Position numbers and translations under genes: made by a program. DNA of 64,000 nucleotides from Microvirga makkahensis (lineage in GTDB: Bacteria; Pseudomonadota; Alphaproteobacteria; Rhizobiales; Beijerinckiaceae). The notes below the pieces were generated by a model. It did not search any database. It saw only the letters and a list, made by a program, of their open reading frames with translations, and was not told where the DNA came from. Every line of letters starts with the position of its first letter. Position 1 is the stretch's first letter. The stretch is taken from the NCBI RefSeq assembly GCF_009830105.1, contig NZ_WURB01000003.1, forward strand, positions 1 through 64,000. The letters are read 5' to 3'. Below, one piece after another: positions 52,660 to 62,041 of this stretch.

Positions 52660-53144
52660 TCGAAGATCTCCATCAGCAACCGTTCGTACCGACCTTTGAT
52701 GGTGCGGATCCATACGGTCTTGTCCACCAAGTCGAGGACATGCAGCAGCAGCACGCTTTTCGCGGGATCGTAGTTCACCCAAATCGTGCCGGGCGTCGAG
52801 GTGATGATGATGGACAGGACCGCAAGTCCGTGGCGACTGCGCATATCGAGCGGTATCGTCATGAAGCCCGCATTCGCGCCAGGCTCCTGCGGGTGAACGA
52901 TGATCCGCCCAACTGCGATATTCGACCGGAAGATGTCTATCAGCACCACGGCCATCAGATGCAGCGCCGCCATGGGGCGGCGGATTCCAGGCTTCCCGGG
53001 CCGCAGAGCTGCCATCGCCCAAGAGGCGACTATAGAAAGCACGCTTCCTAGAACCAGGTGACCAGGCGAGATCGACTGATTCAGCAGAAGCCAGAGCAGG
53101 AGGAGGACGGCTGAGAGCAGGGGAAAGGGCAAAAGCCAGCTCAT
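52656..53144 (-). CDS. mrpE: Mrp antiporter subunit E
   Basis: A 162-residue protein with N-terminal helices (LLPFPLLSAVLLLLWLLL and SPGHLVLGSVLSIVASW) and a soluble C-terminal half with RHGLAVLSIIITSTPGTIWV, the conserved TxTPGT segment of MnhE/PhaE. It overlaps mrpD and mrpF by four bases on either side. Confidence 0.92.
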   Translation of the reverse strand: MSWLLPFPLLSAVLLLLWLLLNQSISPGHLVLGSVLSIVASWAMAALRPGKPGIRRPMAALHLMAVVLIDIFRSNIAVGRIIVHPQEPGANAGFMTIPLDMRSRHGLAVLSIIITSTPGTIWVNYDPAKSVLLLHVLDLVDKTVWIRTIKGRYERLLMEIFE

Positions 53145-54766
53145 GGGCTCCTCTCCTCTCCAGGTGCTCCAGCCTCATGGGCCGGGAGCACTCCTGTTAC
53201 GTAACTTTGAGGAGACCAGAGAGCCTGTGTCGTGGCCTGCATGTAGTGCATCGCCGGGCCCCCTCCGACGGATAGACAAAGGCAGAGCAGGAGAAGGGCG
53301 AGCACCGGAGCCATCTCGATGATGCCGACACGGGGTACGCTGTCATCGATGCGGGCCCAAAAAGAGGTGATGCCGGTTCGAGTCATGGCGATCAGGGTCG
53401 CGAGTCCGGATAGAGTCAGAAGGGCGATCAATACCCAGGTCGACGCGCGGATCGTTTCGTCGCTTTTCAGCATCGCTGCCATCATGCCGAACTTCGCGAT
53501 GAACCCGGACAGGGGCGGCAACCCTGCGAGAAGGAGGGCGCATGCGATGAAACTGCCGCCGAGGAGCGCAATCGTGGCGGGAATGGCGACACCCACTTCC
53601 TCTTCGATGAAATCGTCGTCGTCGCCATAGGCTTCCATCGTGACAGCAAGCACGTCGGCGCCGGGATCGCGCATTCGTTCCACCAGTTCGACCAGCAGGA
53701 AGAAGGCGGCGATCGCCAATGTGGAGCTGACCAGATAAAACAGCGCCGGGCCGATGACTGCGGCGCTTCCGGTACCGAGAGCTCCGATGAGAGTTCCGGA
53801 GGAAACGAGAACGCTGCACCCGGCGAGGCGCGGGATGGATTGTGATGCCAGGACTCCAACGGTGCCGAAGAGGATCGTCAACATGCCCGCCAACAGCAGC
53901 CAGTCTCCACCGAAACCTGCCAGCAGGCCCGCATCCGTGCTGAACATCAGCGTCCAGATGCGCAAGATCACATAGACCCCGAGCTTGCTCATGATCGCGA
54001 ACATGGCCGCGGCAGGAGCAGAGGCGGCCGCATAGGTCGTTGGGAGCCAGAAATTCAGGGGCCAGATCCCTGCCTTCATCAGGAAGGCGGTGCCGAGAAT
54101 GGCCGCGGCGGTCGCCAGAAGGGCCGCGTCGCCCGATGCAAGGGCGGGTATGCGCCTGGCCAGATCCGCCATATTGAGAGTGCCCGTAACGCCATAGGCA
54201 AGGCTTGCACCGATGAGGAAGAGCAAGGAGGCTGTTAGATTGATGGCGATGTAGGCAAGCCCCGCCCTGACGCGGAGGGTCCCGGCGCCGTGCAGGAGAA
54301 GTCCGTAGGACGCGGCGAGCATCACTTCGAAGAAGACGAAGAGATTGAAGAGATCGCCGGTCAGGAACGCACCGTTGAGCCCCATGAGCTGCAGCTGGAA
54401 GAGAGTATGGAACCTCGGTCCCGCCCGATGCCAGCGCGCCAGGGAATACACGAGCGATGCAATACCCAGCACGCTCGTCAGCGTGAGCATCAATGCCGAG
54501 AGGCGATCCAACACGAGCACGATGCCGAACGGAGGGGGCCAGTTCCCGAGCCAGTACACTCTCAAGAATGAGGCGGGCGTGTCCGCCGGGGATGCGTCCG
54601 CCATCCCCAGCAGAATGATGGAGACGATCAGAAGAACGACTGTCGTCGCAATCCCGATCCCGCCTTTCAGGGCACGGCGCCGCTCATCGAGGAGGAGCAT
54701 CACGGCGCCTGAAATCAGCGGCAGCAGGATCGGAATGATGATCAGATGCTCGGCCAAGCCCATCAT
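53141..54766 (-). CDS. mrpD: Mrp antiporter subunit D (NuoN/M-like)
   Basis: A 541-residue polytopic protein of the proton-translocating quinone-oxidoreductase-like family. It has about 14 helices, FFEVMLAASYGLLLHGAG (with the conserved Glu), LMKAGIWPLNFWLPTTYAAA (Lys/Pro motif) and GLPPLSGFIAKFGMMAAM. It is homologous to subunits N and M of complex I and forms one ion pathway of the antiporter. A stretch with DDDDFIEEEVG near residue 380 is unusually acidic for a membrane subunit. It overlaps mrpC and mrpE by four bases. Confidence 0.94.
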   Translation of the reverse strand: MMGLAEHLIIIPILLPLISGAVMLLLDERRRALKGGIGIATTVVLLIVSIILLGMADASPADTPASFLRVYWLGNWPPPFGIVLVLDRLSALMLTLTSVLGIASLVYSLARWHRAGPRFHTLFQLQLMGLNGAFLTGDLFNLFVFFEVMLAASYGLLLHGAGTLRVRAGLAYIAINLTASLLFLIGASLAYGVTGTLNMADLARRIPALASGDAALLATAAAILGTAFLMKAGIWPLNFWLPTTYAAASAPAAAMFAIMSKLGVYVILRIWTLMFSTDAGLLAGFGGDWLLLAGMLTILFGTVGVLASQSIPRLAGCSVLVSSGTLIGALGTGSAAVIGPALFYLVSSTLAIAAFFLLVELVERMRDPGADVLAVTMEAYGDDDDFIEEEVGVAIPATIALLGGSFIACALLLAGLPPLSGFIAKFGMMAAMLKSDETIRASTWVLIALLTLSGLATLIAMTRTGITSFWARIDDSVPRVGIIEMAPVLALLLLCLCLSVGGGPAMHYMQATTQALWSPQSYVTGVLPAHEAGAPGEERSP

Positions 54767-55110
54767 TGCGGATCCTCCCGCCCGTCGACGTGATCGGTTC
54801 CTGTGAGGCCGCGAGAGGCCAGCAGGACGACCAGGAACAGGGACGTCATCGCGAAGCTGATCACGATCGCGGTAAGGACCAGGGCCTGGGGAAGCGGGTC
54901 CGCATAGAGTGCAGGGACGGCGGCATCAGGGCTCTTGAGAATAGGGGCCGCTCCGATCCGCAAACGACCCATGCCGAAGATGAAGAGGTTCACCGCGTAG
55001 GAGAGCAGGGAAAGACCGATGATGACCTGGAACGTGCGCGGACGCAGCAGAAGCCACACTCCCGAAGATGTCAGGACTCCGACCGCAAGCGAAAAAACGA
55101 GTTCCATCAT
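54763..55110 (-). CDS. mrpC: Mrp antiporter subunit C (NuoK-like)
   Basis: A 115-residue protein with three helices, homologous to NuoK: TFQVIIGLSLLSYAVNLFIFG and DPLPQALVLTAIVISFAMTS, the second holding the typical PLPQALVLTAIVI motif. The start (MMEL, ATG at 55110) overlaps the mrpA stop by four bases. Confidence 0.93.
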   Translation of the reverse strand: MMELVFSLAVGVLTSSGVWLLLRPRTFQVIIGLSLLSYAVNLFIFGMGRLRIGAAPILKSPDAAVPALYADPLPQALVLTAIVISFAMTSLFLVVLLASRGLTGTDHVDGREDPQ

Positions 55111-58043
55111 GCGTCCTCCTGCACGACTGCGGGCTTCCGGTCGGACAGCGGTGGGCGAGCCGCCCGCGGGCTTCTGACCGATTGGTGCGCCAAGGCGATC
55201 AGGATGAGCACCGTGGCACCCACCACCGTCGCGAAGACCCCGAGATCGAATAGGAGAGCGGTGGCGGCGGGCATTTTTCCGATAAGGGGCAACTCCAGGT
55301 ACCGGAAATGTGATGTAAGGAACGGGTGTGCGAACACCCAAGCGCCGAGGCCCGTGAAAGCCGCGCAGAGGAGCCCCAAACCCATCCAGCGGATCGGCAG
55401 AACCCGAAGGCGCGCTTCGATCCACCGGGTTCCGCCCGCCATGTATTGGAGGACGAGGGCGATCGACATCGTGATCCCGGCCGCGAATCCTCCACCCGGC
55501 AGGTCGTGGCCGCGAAGGAAGAGATAAATCGCGACCATGCCAATGACCGGAAAGAGCCATTGCATGATGATCCCAGGGACGGTGAGATAGTCGGAGAGAG
55601 TGTCGCCGAGCGCACGTTCCGGTGCCGTACGGTCATAGGCGTCCTGCCTCTGCTGCTGCTCCGGTGCTTGAACGCTTTCTTGAGCAGGACGAAACCGGCG
55701 CAACAGCGAGAAGACGGTGATCGCCACCACGGCGAGCACGACGATCTCACCGAAAGTATCAAAGCCACGGAAGTCCACCAGGATGACGTTCACGACATTC
55801 CGGCCACCGCCTTTGTCGTAAGAGTTTTCGACGAAGTAGCGCGATACGGCGTCAGGAAGCGGTCGCGTGAGCAGCGCGTAGACGATCAGCGAGATGCCGG
55901 CTCCGGCTGCAATGGAAAGGGTCAGATCTCGGGCGCGGCGCATTCTTGCCCGGAACCCGGCGGTCAGGCCTTCGCCTGAAATTTCGATGCGCTTCGGCAG
56001 CCAGCGCAACCCGAGCAGAAGCAGTACGGTTGTGACGATTTCGACGAGGAGCTGCGTGACGGCGAGGTCAGGAGCAGAGAACCAGACGAAGGTGATGCAG
56101 GTGACAAGGCCCGCTCCACCCATCAGCACGGTGGCTGCGAGGCGGTGATACTTGGCCTGGTGCGCCGCGCCGATGGCGGACAGGCCGCCGACGACCCAGA
56201 GGAGGAGGAAGGCCGGATCGAACTCCGTTCCTGCGTGATGGCCCGCTTCAAACCCGTGCTGGTAGAGCGGCCACACTGCCGCGAGGACCGCGAAGGCCAC
56301 GAGTAGCCGCAGCTGCGGCTGGAGCCGCTGGGTTCCCAGCACGCGTTCGACGGATCTCGCGCCCCGCCAGGAAACAGCGACCAGAACACGCTCGAAGATG
56401 CGCTGTCCTTTGAGACGGCGCATCAGGGGAGGGCCTTCGATTCCTTTTGCCAGGTGTGCTTGCAGAAGCCAGTACATGAGAATGCCGCCCACGAGAGCGA
56501 TCACGCTCATGAGCAGGGGCTCGTTGAAGCCGTGCCACACGGCCAGACTGTAATAGGGTGTATCCGGCCCAAGGACGGATCTCACTGCCGCCGAGAGAAA
56601 CGGCTTGATAGTCAAAGCCGGCAGGATGCCGACAAGAAGGCATATCAGCACCAGAAGCTCGATGGGAAAACGCATCCAGTGCGGAGGCTCGTGTGGCGTG
56701 CGGGGAAGGTCCGTCGCGGGCTCGCCGAAGAACACGCCGTGAATGAAGCGCAGGGAATAGGCCACGCTGAAAGCGCTCGCCATCATGGCGAAGTATGGCA
56801 AGGAATGATCGAGGAGCGAGTCGACGTGAAAGGCCGCGGCCTCGGCAAAGAACATCTCCTTGGACAGGAACCCGTTGAGCAGGGGCACGCCGGCCATGGC
56901 GGCCGCCGCGACCATGGCCAGGGTCGCTGTCACCGGCATATGTCGGAGCAGTCCGCTCAATCGGCGGATATCTCTTGTGCCGGACTCGTGATCGATAATT
57001 CCGGCGGCCATGAACAGCGAGGCCTTGAAGGTCGCGTGGTTCAGGGTGTGGAAGATCGCCGCGACCGCCGCCAGCGGACTCCCCAGCCCCAGGAGGAGCG
57101 TGATGAGGCCCAAATGGCTGATAGTGGAGTAGGCGAGGAGGCCCTTGAGATCCTGCTGGAAGATCGCTGCATACGCCCCCAGGAGAAGGGTGCAGAGGCC
57201 TGCAGTGACCACGATGTAGAACCAAGCCTCCGTACCTGAGAGCACGGGCCAGAGCAGAGTGAGGAGGAATACGCCTGCCTTCACCATCGTGGCAGAGTGG
57301 AGATAGGCCGAAACCGGCGTGGGCGCGGCCATGGCGTGCGGCAGCCAGAAGTGAAATGGGAACTGTGCGCTCTTTGTGAGGGCGCCAAGCAGGACCAGGA
57401 TCAGAGTGGGCAGATAGAGATCGCTGCTGCGGATGAGTGCGCCGGAGGCGAGAACGCGATCCAGGTCGTAGCTGCCGACGATATGACCGATCAGGAGAAT
57501 TCCGAGGAGAAGGCACAACCCGCCGGCGGCCGTTACCGTCAACGCCATGCGCGCCCCTTCGCGCGCGCTGGCACTATGATGCCAATAGCCGATGAGCAGG
57601 AAGGAAAAGAGGCTGGTCAACTCCCAAAAGAAGACCAGCTGAATCAGGTTGCCGGACAGCACGATGCCCAGCATTGCACCCATGAAAGCGAGCAGCAGAG
57701 CGAAGAAGCGCGGTACCGGATCGGCCGCAGACATGTAGTAACGCGCATAGAGCGCGACTAGAAAGCCGATGCTCACGACCAGCATGGCAAAGAGCCACGT
57801 GAAACCGTTCATCCTCATGGTGAAATCGAGACCCAGTGCCGGCACCCAATCCGTTCTGAGGCGCAGCACTCCGCCATCTTTCACTTCAGGATACTGGAAA
57901 GCCGTCAGGACGGTGGCGCACAGCGCGATGCTTCCCGCCAGGAAAGCCGCACCGTTCCGGGCATCCTGCCGTAAGAAGGCAGCGATGAAACTCCCTACGA
58001 AGGGAAGAAAAACGATGACCAGGAGGAGTGTTCCACTGGACAT
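55107..58043 (-). CDS. mrpA: Mrp antiporter fused subunits A and B
   Basis: A 978-residue protein with about 20 helices and the first gene of the operon. The N-terminal 500 residues are NuoL-like (FFWELTSLFSFLLIGYWHHS, KSAQFPFHFWLPHAMAAPTP, GVPLLNGFLSKEMFF). The middle carries the MrpA-specific extension. The C-terminus (from about residue 810, YLTVPGIIMQWLFPVIGMVA, RGHDLPGGGFAAGITMSIAL) is an MrpB domain, so A and B are fused as in group 2 (PhaAB) systems of rhizobia. AAGGAG precedes the ATG. The complex exports Na+ or K+ against protons and supports salt and alkali tolerance. Confidence 0.94.
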   Translation of the reverse strand: MSSGTLLLVIVFLPFVGSFIAAFLRQDARNGAAFLAGSIALCATVLTAFQYPEVKDGGVLRLRTDWVPALGLDFTMRMNGFTWLFAMLVVSIGFLVALYARYYMSAADPVPRFFALLLAFMGAMLGIVLSGNLIQLVFFWELTSLFSFLLIGYWHHSASAREGARMALTVTAAGGLCLLLGILLIGHIVGSYDLDRVLASGALIRSSDLYLPTLILVLLGALTKSAQFPFHFWLPHAMAAPTPVSAYLHSATMVKAGVFLLTLLWPVLSGTEAWFYIVVTAGLCTLLLGAYAAIFQQDLKGLLAYSTISHLGLITLLLGLGSPLAAVAAIFHTLNHATFKASLFMAAGIIDHESGTRDIRRLSGLLRHMPVTATLAMVAAAAMAGVPLLNGFLSKEMFFAEAAAFHVDSLLDHSLPYFAMMASAFSVAYSLRFIHGVFFGEPATDLPRTPHEPPHWMRFPIELLVLICLLVGILPALTIKPFLSAAVRSVLGPDTPYYSLAVWHGFNEPLLMSVIALVGGILMYWLLQAHLAKGIEGPPLMRRLKGQRIFERVLVAVSWRGARSVERVLGTQRLQPQLRLLVAFAVLAAVWPLYQHGFEAGHHAGTEFDPAFLLLWVVGGLSAIGAAHQAKYHRLAATVLMGGAGLVTCITFVWFSAPDLAVTQLLVEIVTTVLLLLGLRWLPKRIEISGEGLTAGFRARMRRARDLTLSIAAGAGISLIVYALLTRPLPDAVSRYFVENSYDKGGGRNVVNVILVDFRGFDTFGEIVVLAVVAITVFSLLRRFRPAQESVQAPEQQQRQDAYDRTAPERALGDTLSDYLTVPGIIMQWLFPVIGMVAIYLFLRGHDLPGGGFAAGITMSIALVLQYMAGGTRWIEARLRVLPIRWMGLGLLCAAFTGLGAWVFAHPFLTSHFRYLELPLIGKMPAATALLFDLGVFATVVGATVLILIALAHQSVRSPRAARPPLSDRKPAVVQEDA

Positions 58044-58531
58044 AGGTTGTGCGATCTCCTTCCTGACGGGGAGCCTGAGTGAAACTCTATAGGGGTGATA
58101 TGTCGCCCAATATGGTTAACTGGAAGGTGCGAAAGCAAGGGCATTGCAGGATAAAATCTGACATCCCGGCGGAACAGGTCGCCAGCCCTCAGGGGACGAG
58201 CGCGTCTGTTCGCGCCCCTGGCCGTCCATGGGGATTGAGGAGGACGTGAGAGCACATCCGCTATGCCGTTCCAGGCTGTCGCTCTAGCTGCGCTGACGAA
58301 AGGGTCCTTAACTCCGCCCCGCCACCCAGCAGTCACAGCGTTGTCGGCACAGCATCGATGACGGGCTCGGAGGCGACATTGTCCGGAGCCTGTGGTTCTT
58401 CAAGGGAACTCAAGCCGTGACATTCAGAGATCAAGCCTGTCGTGGCGACGGGGAAATCTCCTCCGATGTTGCGCCATCTTCCAAGGCTATCAAACCGACT
58501 TCGAAGGGCGGGTTCCGTTCAGGGTCTCCGG
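58044..58531. other. Spacer between the Mrp operon start and the TRAP gene stop
   Basis: About 490 bases. The part next to 58044 should hold the Mrp promoter (minus strand); the rest contains the 3' flank of the TRAP binding-protein gene. Overlapping short frames on both strands lack recognisable content. I see no terminator with a T-run. Confidence 0.35.
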
Positions 58532-59623
58532 TCAGCGCGCTGGCAGGTGTGCACGCGTATTGGCTCTCGCCATATCGGCCGCGAGAGCCGACCAGCCGCG
58601 AAGATCTTGCAATGCTCCTTTGTAGCTCTCGACGATGCGACCGGCGAGAGGCGAGGTCGCTCCGATATCGGCAAGCAATCCCGCCGATGCTGCCTGGGCT
58701 GCTTCCATGATCGGGCGGGGGAAGGCCTCCAGGGTGACCGGGTATTTCCCGAGGATCTCGGTCAAGGCCGCGGCATTGGTCTGGTAGGCTTCCGCAAGCC
58801 CAAGAGTATGCTCGGCCCTGCAGGCCTCGGTGACGATGCTGCGCAGGTCTGCTGGAAGCCGGTCCCATAGCCCCAACGAAATCAGGAGTTCGCTGGCGCC
58901 GTTCGGCTTGTTGAAACCAGGCGCATAATAGAAGGATGCATATTTGGGTAGGCCCGTTTCCAGGTCGGTTGCAGGGGCGAGGAACTCTGCGGCGTCAATT
59001 GAGCCCTTTTCGAGGGCAGGCAGGAGATCGCCGGCCGAGACGGTCATGGGTACGGCGCCCAGCCGAGCATAAACCTCTGCTCCTAGACCCTGGACGCGAA
59101 GGCGCATTCCTTTGAGGTCATCCACATCACTGAGCCTGCGCCGGAACCATCCACCCATGGATGGCCCCGTATTGCCGGCCAGGAATGCACGGACGCCATG
59201 GGGGCTGTAGAGCTCGTCCCAAAGCGCCTGTCCGTCCCGCAGTTCGATCCACGCCTGATGCTCAATGGGACCGAGGCCGAAAGGTACGCTTGTGAAGAAT
59301 CCTGCCGCCGGCATTCTTCCCTGCCAGTAGAGCGACGCCGTGTGCCCGATCTCAACGGTTCCATTCGAGACGGCATCGAGCACCGCGAAGGGCGGCACGA
59401 TTTCACCGGCGGCAAAGAGATCGATCCGAAGCCGTCCACCGCTTAATGCATTGATGCGCTCGGCGATCCGACGAGCCGAGATGCCGGGACCGGTACGGTC
59501 TTTGGGCCAAGAGGTGACCATCCGCCAGTGCAGGGTCTGCGCGCGGGCGACAGCAGGCGCGGCAAGAACGGCGGCTCCGGCGCCGAGTGCCGCGCGGCGG
59601 GTAAGTTCAGGACCAGTAGGCAT
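58532..59623 (-). CDS. TRAP transporter substrate-binding protein (DctP/TakP-like) in the thiamine operon
   Basis: A 363-residue periplasmic protein with a Tat-type signal (TRRAALGAGAAVLAAPAVARA). The mature chain, LHWRMVTSWPKDRTGPGISA, then LSGGRLRIDLFAAGEIVPPF, then DAVSNGTVEIGHTASLYW, is typical of the TakP/DctP subgroup that binds 2-oxo acids such as pyruvate; the ligand Arg probably lies in MRLRVQGLGAEVYARLG. No DctQ or DctM membrane subunit is nearby. The ATG at 59623 lies inside the end of thiD (17-base overlap), so it is translationally coupled to thiD and under the same TPP riboswitch. An in-frame ATG at 59644 is an alternative. Confidence 0.88.
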   Translation of the reverse strand: MPTGPELTRRAALGAGAAVLAAPAVARAQTLHWRMVTSWPKDRTGPGISARRIAERINALSGGRLRIDLFAAGEIVPPFAVLDAVSNGTVEIGHTASLYWQGRMPAAGFFTSVPFGLGPIEHQAWIELRDGQALWDELYSPHGVRAFLAGNTGPSMGGWFRRRLSDVDDLKGMRLRVQGLGAEVYARLGAVPMTVSAGDLLPALEKGSIDAAEFLAPATDLETGLPKYASFYYAPGFNKPNGASELLISLGLWDRLPADLRSIVTEACRAEHTLGLAEAYQTNAAALTEILGKYPVTLEAFPRPIMEAAQAASAGLLADIGATSPLAGRIVESYKGALQDLRGWSALAADMARANTRAHLPAR

Positions 59624-60407
59624 GGAAATGATGCACGGGCCCATGCCCGTTCCCGATCTCGAGGGTAGAGGAGGCGCGGATGGCCGCGCCTATGAAATGT
59701 TTGCCGGCTGCGACAGCGTCCGCGAGCGGAAGGCCTTTGGCGAGCCCCGCGGCGATAGCTGAAGAGAGGGTGCATCCGGTTCCGTGCGTGTTGCGCGTGG
59801 CGACGCGGGGCGCCGCGAAGCGCCGCATTCCCTGCGCGTCAACGAGAATGTCGACGCTCTGCGCTCCTGTCCCGTGACCTCCCTTCATCAGAACCGCCGC
59901 GGGTCCCAGCGCCAGGATCCGCTCGGCTTGGCGGCACATCGTCCGCTCATCGTCGGCCATCGGCTCTTCGAGGAGCGCTGCCGCTTCAGGAAGATTGGGC
60001 GTGACGAGCAGCGCCTTCGGAAGTAGAGCCTGCTTCAAGGTCTCGACGGCCTGTGGAACCAGCAACCGGTCGCCGCTCGCCGCTATCATCACGGGATCGA
60101 GAACGACACGCTCGGTGGCGTGGCGCTCAAGCCCATGGGCTACGGACTCGATCACAGCGGGTCGGGACAACATTCCGATCTTCACGGCGCCGATGGCCAA
60201 ATCGGAGAAGACGCTGTCGATTTGCTGCGCGACGAATTCGGGCGGGACGTCGTGAATTCCCTGGACGCCGAGAGTGTTTTGGGCCGTCAGGGCCGTTATC
60301 ACGCTGGCACCATAGACCCCGAGGGCCGAGAAAGTCTTGATGTCCGCCTGGATGCCGGCTCCGCCACCGGAATCTGATCCCGCGATCGTGACTGCAATCG
60401 CCGTCAT
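59607..60407 (-). CDS. thiD: Hydroxymethylpyrimidine/phosphomethylpyrimidine kinase ThiD
   Basis: A 266-residue ribokinase-fold enzyme phosphorylating HMP and HMP-P for thiamine synthesis. The start AVTIAGSDSGGGAGIQADIK is the family hallmark, with SALGVYGASVITALTAQNT next. The anion hole and catalytic Asp lie in TRNTHGTGCTLSSAIAAGLA. It overlaps thiE by four bases and the TRAP gene by 17. Confidence 0.95.
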   Translation of the reverse strand: MTAIAVTIAGSDSGGGAGIQADIKTFSALGVYGASVITALTAQNTLGVQGIHDVPPEFVAQQIDSVFSDLAIGAVKIGMLSRPAVIESVAHGLERHATERVVLDPVMIAASGDRLLVPQAVETLKQALLPKALLVTPNLPEAAALLEEPMADDERTMCRQAERILALGPAAVLMKGGHGTGAQSVDILVDAQGMRRFAAPRVATRNTHGTGCTLSSAIAAGLAKGLPLADAVAAGKHFIGAAIRASSTLEIGNGHGPVHHFHAYWS

Positions 60408-61069
60408 GAGCGGATACTCCGGGATGCGAGCGACCGGTCCACGACGTTTCGAAGTCGCTGAGCCTCGGCCCGTGGGTGGGGGGCCATGAAGAGGGCCGAA
60501 ATGACGGCTATCCCGTCAGCGCCTGCGGCAATGACCGCCTCCGCATTCGAGGCATCGATACCGGCGATGGCACCGACTGGCGCACCGGCGGCGGCTTTCG
60601 CTCGAGCTGCCGCCTCGGCGAGACCGTCAAGTCCTATGGGCGCGGATGGATTGTGTTTGCTCACAGTGCTGAAGACACCTCCGATGCAGCCGTAATCCAC
60701 TGGCATCCGTACCAATGCATCGGCTTGTTCCGGTGTCTTGATCGTAAGCCCGATGATCGCGTTCACGCCCAGCAGGGAGCGTGCATCGGTGGGGTGCATG
60801 TCATCCTGTCCGAGGTGAACGCCGTCGGCTCCGGCGGCCAGCGCGATATCCACCCGGTCGTTGATCACGAGCGGCACCCCTGTCTTCCGAAGCGCCTCCT
60901 TCAGAGCCCGAGCCAGTTCGACTTGTCGCCTGCCGTCGGCGCGCTTGTCTCTGTACTGGATGAGCGTCGCGCCGCCGGCGACGACCTGCCGGACGAGTTC
61001 GACGGGATCGCGGCCTGCGGTCCGGTCCGGGTCGATGATGCCGTACAGTCTGAGATCGACCGGTATCAT
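60404..61069 (-). CDS. thiE: Thiamine-phosphate synthase ThiE
   Basis: A 221-residue TIM-barrel enzyme that joins HMP-PP and HET-P to thiamine phosphate. Visible landmarks are TLIQYRDKRADGRRQVELA (diphosphate-binding Lys), LAAGADGVHLGQDDM and CIGGVFSTVSKHNPSAPIGL. It overlaps thiM and thiD by four bases on each side, indicating one polycistronic message. Confidence 0.95.
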   Translation of the reverse strand: MIPVDLRLYGIIDPDRTAGRDPVELVRQVVAGGATLIQYRDKRADGRRQVELARALKEALRKTGVPLVINDRVDIALAAGADGVHLGQDDMHPTDARSLLGVNAIIGLTIKTPEQADALVRMPVDYGCIGGVFSTVSKHNPSAPIGLDGLAEAAARAKAAAGAPVGAIAGIDASNAEAVIAAGADGIAVISALFMAPHPRAEAQRLRNVVDRSLASRSIRS

Positions 61070-61854
61070 GAGACTCTCCCTTGAGCGGCGAGTGATGCGG
61101 TGTCGAGATTGAATACTGCGTCGAGGAAGGCAGGCTGGAAGCTGCCCGGTCCCTTCGCATCCGCGCCTGCAATATCTCCGGCAACGCCGGTGACCAGGAC
61201 GGCTGCGGCAGCTGCCTCGAGCGCATTGTCATGCAACGCGGAGAAAGCCGCGATGAGAGCTGTGCCCGCGCATCCAATCGCCGTGACATGCGCCATCAGG
61301 GAATGACCGTTATGGATGCGCACAATGCGTGCGCCGTCAGTGATCCAGTCAATCTCGCCTGTGAGCGCAATGACGGTTCCATGGGATCTTGCAAAGGCTT
61401 GCAGGGCAGGGGGACCGGCGTCGCACTCGGCAAGCGCTCTGAACTCGCCCGCATTGCAGCGCAGGATACGAGGTGCGCGAGAAAGGCACGATCGGGCGAA
61501 CTCCAAACGGGACGGGGAGGCCTCAACGAAGACCGGATCGAGCACCCAGGGCTTCCCATGATCGCGAGCGGCTGCAATTCCCAGGGAAATCGCTTCACGA
61601 CGCTCACCGTCGAGTGTCCCGAGATTGACGAGGAGCGCATCGGAGCGTTGCGTGAAAAAGGGCACCTCGTTCGGTGCGACGGTGAGGGACGGAATGCCGC
61701 CCGCAGCCAGCAGCAGGTTTGCCGTGAAGGCCTGCGCCACTGAGTTCGTTATCGCATGCACACGGATACGCTCGCTGCGAAGGCGATCGAGCAGGAGGCC
61801 GGCCAGCGCTGGAAGATCGTGGGCGTCCGGTCCGGACGCAGTTGTTCTCGTCAT
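61066..61854 (-). CDS. thiM: Hydroxyethylthiazole kinase ThiM
   Basis: A 262-residue kinase that salvages the thiazole alcohol. HAITNSVAQAFTANLLLAAGG at the N-terminus, VLDPVFVEASPSR, and the catalytic Cys in AIGCAGTALIAAFSAL are all present. It is the first gene after the minus-strand TPP riboswitch; its Shine-Dalgarno (GGAGGGA) is the last conserved part of the riboswitch, so translation is directly gated. No ThiG/S/O genes are in the window, so thiazole supply may be salvage or encoded elsewhere. Confidence 0.94.
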   Translation of the reverse strand: MTRTTASGPDAHDLPALAGLLLDRLRSERIRVHAITNSVAQAFTANLLLAAGGIPSLTVAPNEVPFFTQRSDALLVNLGTLDGERREAISLGIAAARDHGKPWVLDPVFVEASPSRLEFARSCLSRAPRILRCNAGEFRALAECDAGPPALQAFARSHGTVIALTGEIDWITDGARIVRIHNGHSLMAHVTAIGCAGTALIAAFSALHDNALEAAAAAVLVTGVAGDIAGADAKGPGSFQPAFLDAVFNLDTASLAAQGRVS

Positions 61855-61943
61855 CTCGCAGTCCCTCCGCCGGCATGATCCGGATCAGGTTCGATGGGTT
61901 GGTCTTCGAGACCTCTCAGCCCGTTCGGGCACCCCAAGGAGAT
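61853..61943 (-). ncRNA. TPP riboswitch upstream of thiM
   Basis: Reading on the minus strand: CTTGGGGTGCCCG, then GGGCTGAGAGG (the CUGAGA pyrimidine sensor), then ACCTGATCCGGATCATGCCGG and GGAGGGA, in the order of the THI element. The final GGAGGGA is also the thiM ribosome binding site, seven bases from the ATG. ATCTC (61939-61943) can pair with GAGAT (61853-61857), which includes the first two bases of the start codon, so TPP binding should close the start region. Control is therefore most likely translational. Confidence 0.93.
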
Positions 61944-62041
61944 ACGACCGCATTAAACCTTCCGCTTCGGTTTGACAAGCGTCATCCCGGTCAGCGTGCC
62001 GGCGGTTGACAGCGGCAAAGGTGTCGACGACTATCCGCCTT

